64,000 nucleotides of DNA, taken from Lophius americanus (taxonomy: Eukaryota > Chordata > Actinopteri > Lophiiformes > Lophiidae). Location of the stretch: assembly GCA_037951165.1 (NCBI GenBank), contig JBBDHG010000180.1, positions 806,001-870,000 on the forward strand. Direction: 5' to 3'. The position numbers and the translations under genes are program-made. The notes under the pieces are model-generated. The model worked only from the letters and a program-made list of their open reading frames with translations, had not been told where the DNA came from and ran no database searches. This document shows, piece after piece, positions 58,309-64,000 of the stretch; within the stretch, counting starts at the first letter, position 1; each line of letters opens with the position of its first letter.

Positions 58309-59291
58309 ATAATCACTGAGGGTGTAACGATACATCGATCCATATCGGTATATCGGTTTGTTGAACGACGATCCAATCAAATCGATGCAAAGTCAAAATA
58401 CCGACGTAGATCGTCTTTTTTAGGATACGTCTTGATTTTGAAATTACTACCGGAGCACACCTGTAGTGTTTCCCACACACAGGCTCCCTTCCTCATCATC
58501 ACACAGACCTGCGGCCCAATGGGAACAGCCAGAGGCTGCAGTTTAATTTTAACCTTTTTTTTATGCTCTCCCTGAACGTTAGCGTTCACTTTGGCAGATA
58601 ACCAGCTCTTCAAATGAGAGGTAAAGGCTTCCAGGTGCGGTAAGAATGTTTACTGCCTCACAACAATGTCTAAAAATAATTACCTCCTGGTCCGTTAGCT
58701 TTATGCAAAGATATAGTCAGAATTACCATGTGCATGTTTTTGTAGTTAGCATTGACGGCGCGACCGCAAACAAACACTAAACAGGTTTGTACAAATAAAA
58801 TATTTCACTTAACATATATTTGGCAGTTAAACTTAAAAAGGTGTTTGTTAATGAGACGCTGAGTTTCAACATAACACAAATTAGTCAATGTTAAAAACTT
58901 ATTGTTCAGAAGACACTCATTATGAGTGGCTGCTTATAGAAAACCAGCTTTTTGTTGATGTTTTGTTCTGTAGGATGTCAAGAAACATAAATGTAGAAAG
59001 TAATGTTCATAATTTAAAGTTAATCAGAGTCCTTAATGTCAACTGATAGGAAAAAAAAGAACATTTATATCTAAACATGAAAAATGTGTCACTTTGTGGT
59101 GAAACACAGGTATTTGCTCTTTTTCTTATTACTTTTCAGCATAACATTTTCCCTGCGCCCCTGAATCGAATTGAACCGTAATCGTATCGTGGCAGACTTT
59201 GTGATATCTGCAAAAATCGTATCGTTGTCCAAAAAAATCTATATATTGAAGTATCGTGGTGGAACTGGTGATTTAAACCCCTAATAATCAC
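58309..59291. mobile_element. Non-autonomous hAT-type element with 8-bp target duplication
   Basis: The element spans 58317-59283 (967 bp) and is flanked by ATAATCAC on both sides (58309-58316 and 59284-59291), the 8-bp duplication typical of hAT elements. The ends TGAGGGTGTAACGATAC and, reversed, TAGGGGTTTAAATCACC form short imperfect inverted repeats. Sub-terminal regions are rich in ATCG/CGAT motifs ('tacatcgatccatatcggta', 'cgtaatcgtatcgtggcaga'), as in a common fish hAT family. No transposase frame is present. Confidence 0.82.
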
Positions 59292-60027
59292 ATGGTTGGT
59301 TTGATTTTATTTAAATAATAATGTTTTTAAAATATATTATTCCAAATATCACAGAATCAGCATGAATTTGTTTATTAGGAAGACAATAAAATGAAATCTG
59401 TTCAAATAAATTTGAACAGGGTTTAAATAAGTCTCATCCCAGAACAAGCAGGATTCAATTAGTTAAAATTTATCAGATTGGTTTACGTATCATTTTCTGG
59501 AAACAACATTGTTTTGAATAGGAAATGTATTTAAAACACAATAAATAAGGTGAATCAGAAATATTACATATACATATAATTTTTACTTGTTTCATTCATA
59601 ATGACAAAATAAATGACTCCAAGTTTATTTGTTTGTTTACGTTAAAATTATGTAATCCAAATTCATGGAGGTTTTACGTTGAATCAAAATACATACTATA
59701 TTTTAGATATTAGGCTTATCTTATAGTGTATTGCCCAGTCTGCCCTACGTGTTGGGACTTCTGATTGACACCTTTACCTGTTACACCGGTAGGACACTCG
59801 ACATAAAAAGGTGTTTGTCCTTCTAATAATCACTGGAAAGAACATGAGAAAGATATTCACAGACAGAGCGTCAAATAAATTCACATGATTTAATATTAGC
59901 CTATTAGCTAATAGCTAGTTATGCTGCTTCTGATACAATCTGCACAAACTCTGTTATTTCAGCCGAGTAAAATTGTCCCAAGTTAGAAATGGTGCACCTG
60001 CTTTTGTTTACCACTATCCGATATAGT

Positions 60028-60373
60028 CCTGTTCAATTGTTTGGCTCAGCTCATTTTGAGACTCTATTTCTTCTTGAAAATTGTAACTAGGCCTGATTAT
60101 GTTATGACCCAGCGCATGTATACGCTAAAGAGTAAGGGGCCAAGGATGGAGCCCTGGGGGGCACCACTGGTCAGAGGAAACACAGAGGAGGAGGCACTAA
60201 CCATGGCTACTGAGAAAGTCCTGTTCGATAAGTTGGATTTTTATTTTCATTAATGTCATTAACACATGTGATGACCTACCAATACAAAATGTTACCTGAT
60301 AAAATCCCCAAAAAAAGGCTAATAAGTATCAAATAGTTTTCTAAAAACATGCTTTACCAGAAGGTTGAGCTAA
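60028..60373 (-). mobile_element. Repeat family B copy 4, with best-preserved LINE reverse-transcriptase fragment
   Basis: The left edge is 'gttcaattgtttggctcagc' and the right edge 'gctttaccagaaggttgagc'. The - strand reads LSNRTFSVAMVSASSSVFPL continuing into SGAPQGSILGPLLFSVY without a break, i.e. palm-domain sequence of a non-LTR reverse transcriptase. Only about 50 residues are present, so it is not an active LINE. Confidence 0.72.
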
Positions 60374-60399
60374 TCTTATTAAAACTGACGTACAAAAGT

Positions 60400-62930
60400 T
60401 TTTAAACCACATTTTTCACAGTCAAAAAACATGCTTGACCCAATGATTTGTCATTTCATGAAATCAATAAATGCCCCTCACATAAAACATATGCAAAGAA
60501 ATACATTTTTTGACTGTAAAAAAAGTGTCATGACTTTCAAGTGGTAACTCTTTCGTAATATATTACACTTTCAGGCATTCGTACGCTCTGCACGACTCTG
60601 TCACAGCTCTTTTGGCATGAAAGAATATTCCTGACCGTGTCTTTGGGTTCTCACAGGACTCAGTCACTCCAGGAATGCTAAGTATCCAGGAACCCCCTGG
60701 CTGAGCTGCTAGTGGTTAGGACGGTGATTTAAACCAGCCCAGTTTGTTCCCGTGTCACACGCTGTGAAAGAGGGCATGTGGGGGTACAATATCTGCCACA
60801 AGCCTCTGCACTCAGCTCTCCATGAGGTTCCATAGAACTTTCATGTGGAACGGGGCCAGGGGTTTCTTCCCACTACCACAAGGGACCGTGACAGCATGTT
60901 TTATGTTTTAGCCTTTTCACTACAAATTGCAAAAAAAAATACTGCAAACCCAGTCGGTTGTCTGAGGGAGGAATGCAGCATTTAGCCACAGCCGCGCTGT
61001 CAGCGTCGTTCTGGAGGCGACCCGCAGGGGAAGGCTTCGTGCCGCGGTCTCAATTCATCTCATTCATATATGCAAAAGGAAGTGGAATACGGTTAGAGTA
61101 AGGCAACGTATTTGAGGAAAGATTGGCGGAGATTAAGGTGACATTTCAAACACACTGTAAGTTGAATGTTTAAAACAATATTAGGTCATTCTACATACCC
61201 AATCCATCACAATGACAGCCACGCCCCCTGGCCCTCTCCAATCTGACATTAGCTCTAGCCTTTCCTTTAGTTGTTCATTATGAGGAGTGGAATATTAATA
61301 GATTTAGTCAAATTAAACATGATCTAACTGAGACATCTTCTTCTTTTTTTCTTTTTTTTTAAATTGACGTTCATTTGGGAATAACTTGGTGAGAATAGTT
61401 CACAGTCATCTGCAAAATACTTTTACAGAATGATCCCATTTTTTTTTAAATAATATGAATACTGAACTGACTACCTGACCTGAAGCTTCATGGAAACACT
61501 GATATCATAAGTAATGTTATACCCGCGCTCTATAGATCCTCGCAGCCACATTCAGTATTCCAAATAAACATGTTGTTTTAAAAGTTTGTAAATGCTGAAT
61601 GTGGAAGCCCAGAGAGGAGTTCATCCCTGTTAAAAGTATATTTTTCTCCTAAATGTAGACTGGAGCTCTTTGTGACCTTTGGACAAGCCCTAAAATATGT
61701 GATAATGATGAACTTCCTGGGAGCCACAATTCCTCCAACAGCTGGAAGACCCCAATGAAACAGTATCTTCTGCAGAATGTTTGTAAAACAGTGATGTCAT
61801 AGTGATGGATTATTCATCATATTGAATGTCTTTCCAGTCTCAACAAGTTGATTTTTATGCATTAAATGGGAACATTGGTCCCAGCAAGTCAGACATAAGA
61901 CTTTCATGACTTAGAAGAAGAAGAAGACGAAGACTTTGAACACAACTTTATGAAGTGAACATTGAATGAAAACAATATGAGAGAGTGAGCATGAAAGGTC
62001 ATTCAAACTATATAATCTGAATCACAGACATGTCCTCCTCTAGAGAGCAGAGAAAGTTGTTGACAGCTCACACTGCAATAATTCCGGCCATGTTGTTAGT
62101 CAATCTGTGGAATGTGTGCTCCAATCTCAATTGGCCTGTAAATCGAATCAGGTTCTTTCTGATCTTCCAAAATTTCAGCTTGGCAAAAGCAAAGATTAAA
62201 TTAATCAAAACCAGCGCTGAGCATTTTTTTCTGTGTTTATTTCGGTCTAGACACAAAGTGGGGTTAGGAGAAAACCTCACCAAGATCCTCCACCCACCGC
62301 TTAAGCAGGTCAAGGGACTGGGGCAGGCCACAAGTCTCAGATTGAGAGCAGAACCACGTACTCTGGTCGAGGTGAGCTCTGTGTCTCCTAGTATTTGTTA
62401 TACACAGCATATACATACAAACAGGGCAACGATGTGAACTTAATTATCTCCATAACTCACTGGACGCTAAGAATCTGCTATCTTGATCCCTAACCATTAC
62501 ACAGTTTTGGGTTCAGCGTGATAACACAGTACACTAAGTTCAAGGAGTAATTGTTAGGTCACAGAGGTTGTGCTGGGCTGAAAAAAGATGCCAAACATTA
62601 GCATTTAAACATAATTTAATGTGCTGTAAAAGCTTGAATAGGCTTTGGTTAAGGTTAGGGTTAGAAGGTAGCCTCCTTAATGGAAACTATAGGGTGAGCT
62701 GGCACTCGAGGACTGGGTGAGTAAAAAACACTTTAAAATATGTAGGTATTAAACAAATGCAATGGGAGGAGTTTTATACTTGCTGTGAAAAGGTATAGGT
62801 AGATGTAAGGAGATATGAACACAAACACAACAGAGGAGGTAAAATATGTGAAATGTCCATGTTAATATTGTACATATATTCAAACTGTCGGTGTATAAAG
62901 TGTATTGTATTGTAGCAGTGTAAGAGAAGA
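60400..62930. other. Gene-free DNA
   Basis: No supported gene, RNA or named repeat. The 135-codon frame at 62030-62437 has no recognisable domain. Confidence 0.4.
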
Positions 62931-62938
62931 GAGGGTGA

Positions 62939-62984
62939 GAGAGAGAGAGAGAGAGAAAGTGAGAGAGAGAGAGAGAGAGAGAGA
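62939..62984. repeat. (GA)n microsatellite
   Basis: GA run with AAGT interruption. Confidence 0.94.
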
Positions 62985-63554
62985 CGTTTTTTACATAAAT
63001 ATAAAAAGCAGTAATATAAAAGTAGTGTTAGTTTTCACTGCAAGCGTACACTCTGGGTAAATAAGATATAAAATATAAGTGCTGATTTAAAAAAAAAGTG
63101 ACCCTTAAATTAGGGTTACGATTCATGGAAATATGATCTCAGACTTCAAAGGATTCAAAGTCTATGGAATGCTTTTGTGAAACAGTCATCAGTCATGTCG
63201 TGACTTTGCAATCTGTGGTTAATAAAAAGAAAACACTCAACAAAATATTTGCTATGGTTGGAGAAAATCGTCTTTGTTGTCTGGTTGTATTTATGATCGG
63301 GGGGACTCAGCGGTCCATCAGAGGAAAAACAAGTCACTTCCTTCTAAAGCAAAGCTGAGTCCAGAGTTGAAGCGCGGGGCCACGGCAAAGAATTTACTCT
63401 CATCAGGCTAGTTATGACGGGTCAGTGATCACACTGCTCTCCAGGATCATCCTTCGATTGTCTTAATCTCTCAGACAGCTGGGACCCACGGACCCACAGA
63501 TGCCCAGGCGAGAGGAATTGAGACTGATAAGGAATGGAGGTACATATGTGCACA

Positions 63555-63557
<3 letters not shown>

Positions 63558-63586
<29 letters not shown>

Positions 63587-63587
63587 G
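63558..63587. repeat. (GT)n microsatellite
   Basis: GT run. Confidence 0.94.
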
Positions 63588-63759
63588 TGAAGAACTAGTT
63601 ACTGATACGCATGTGAACACGAACATGTCTGAGAGAGGCAGGTTTGTGTGTGGCGTGGAAGGTCTCATGCCCTGCATCCTTCCCTTGTCAAGATGGCAGC
63701 TGACTGTGATTAATATTTCACAACTAACAAATGGGAAGCATAAGCAGGCCTGTCTGTAT

Positions 63760-63763
63760 GTGT

Positions 63764-63804
<41 letters not shown>

Positions 63805-63821
63805 CGTGTGTGTGTGTGTGT
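63760..63821. repeat. (GT)n microsatellite with GC variants
   Basis: Imperfect GT run containing GCGTGCGTG. Confidence 0.94.
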
Positions 63822-64000
63822 AACCTTGACATGACAGCAGTATAATTGACATAATTACCCACCCTTCCTAAACATCACACACACCCTGTCAGTCAGGCAC
63901 ACGGACACAAAAACAGCGTTCCACTTCTTCCACTGTGTATTTTTCACGTCTAAAATTATACACACACGTTATCTGCCTTACATCGGCATCTGACCTAATA

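Noticed and set aside
62645..62670. Telomere-like 'ggttaaggttagggttag' stretch
   Set aside because: Only about two to three imperfect units; too short to be an interstitial telomere array.
23044..64000. Search for mrps28, tpd52 or other genes that neighbour HEY1 in human
   Set aside because: No exon-like segments matching these proteins could be recognised, so they probably lie outside this window.
1..64000. CRISPR arrays, bacterial operons, phage or plasmid functions
   Set aside because: The window is vertebrate nuclear DNA; regular repeats are microsatellites or transposons without spacer structure.

Overview
This is a stretch of vertebrate nuclear DNA from a teleost fish, most likely a percomorph. 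The evidence is spliced genes with GT-AG introns, long CA/GT and GA microsatellites, remnants of Tc1/mariner and hAT transposons typical of fish genomes, and two genes whose closest relatives I recognise are vertebrate. I cannot name the species.

Only two protein-coding genes can be supported. The first is stmn2 (stathmin-2/SCG10), on the + strand in five coding exons between 5732 and 15792, encoding 179 aa. The second is hey1, a bHLH-Orange repressor and Notch target, on the - strand in five coding exons between 23043 and 21555, encoding 326 aa. They converge tail to tail, as STMN2 and HEY1 do on human chromosome 8q21. This supports both identities and marks an old conserved gene pair. The stmn2 upstream region carries a near-perfect RE1/NRSE silencer site at 3864-3884, the classical control element of the mammalian SCG10 gene. 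The hey1 upstream region carries a consensus RBPJ (CSL/Su(H)) Notch-response site at 23146-23153. Further upstream lie a local tandem duplication, a 40-bp-arm perfect palindrome and a CpG-rich block with a second RBPJ-type site.

Layout: 1-5500 is upstream of stmn2 (an unexplained segment at 170-1440, LINE-derived sequence near 1960-2620, the RE1 site, dispersed repeats). 5500-17400 is stmn2 including a 7.1-kb first intron and a 1.6-kb 3' UTR. 17400-21550 is the intergenic region with two DNA-transposon remnants. 21555-23043 is hey1. 23050-26000 is the hey1 upstream region. From about 26 kb to 64 kb I find no gene. That part is a gene-poor region full of microsatellites and transposon fossils: Tc1-type transposase remnants at 45.7-46.4 and 49.6-50.9 kb, a deleted mariner-like element at 52.9-53.3 kb, a hAT-type element with an intact 8-bp target duplication at 58.3-59.3 kb, and MITE-like elements.

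Two repeat families stand out because several copies sit in one window. One is a roughly 500-650-bp dispersed repeat with about sixteen full or partial copies in both orientations and no recognisable protein. The other is a roughly 250-350-bp element with four copies that carries the same small piece of a LINE reverse transcriptase between constant ends. Most open frames outside stmn2 and hey1 are chance frames in microsatellites or repeats.
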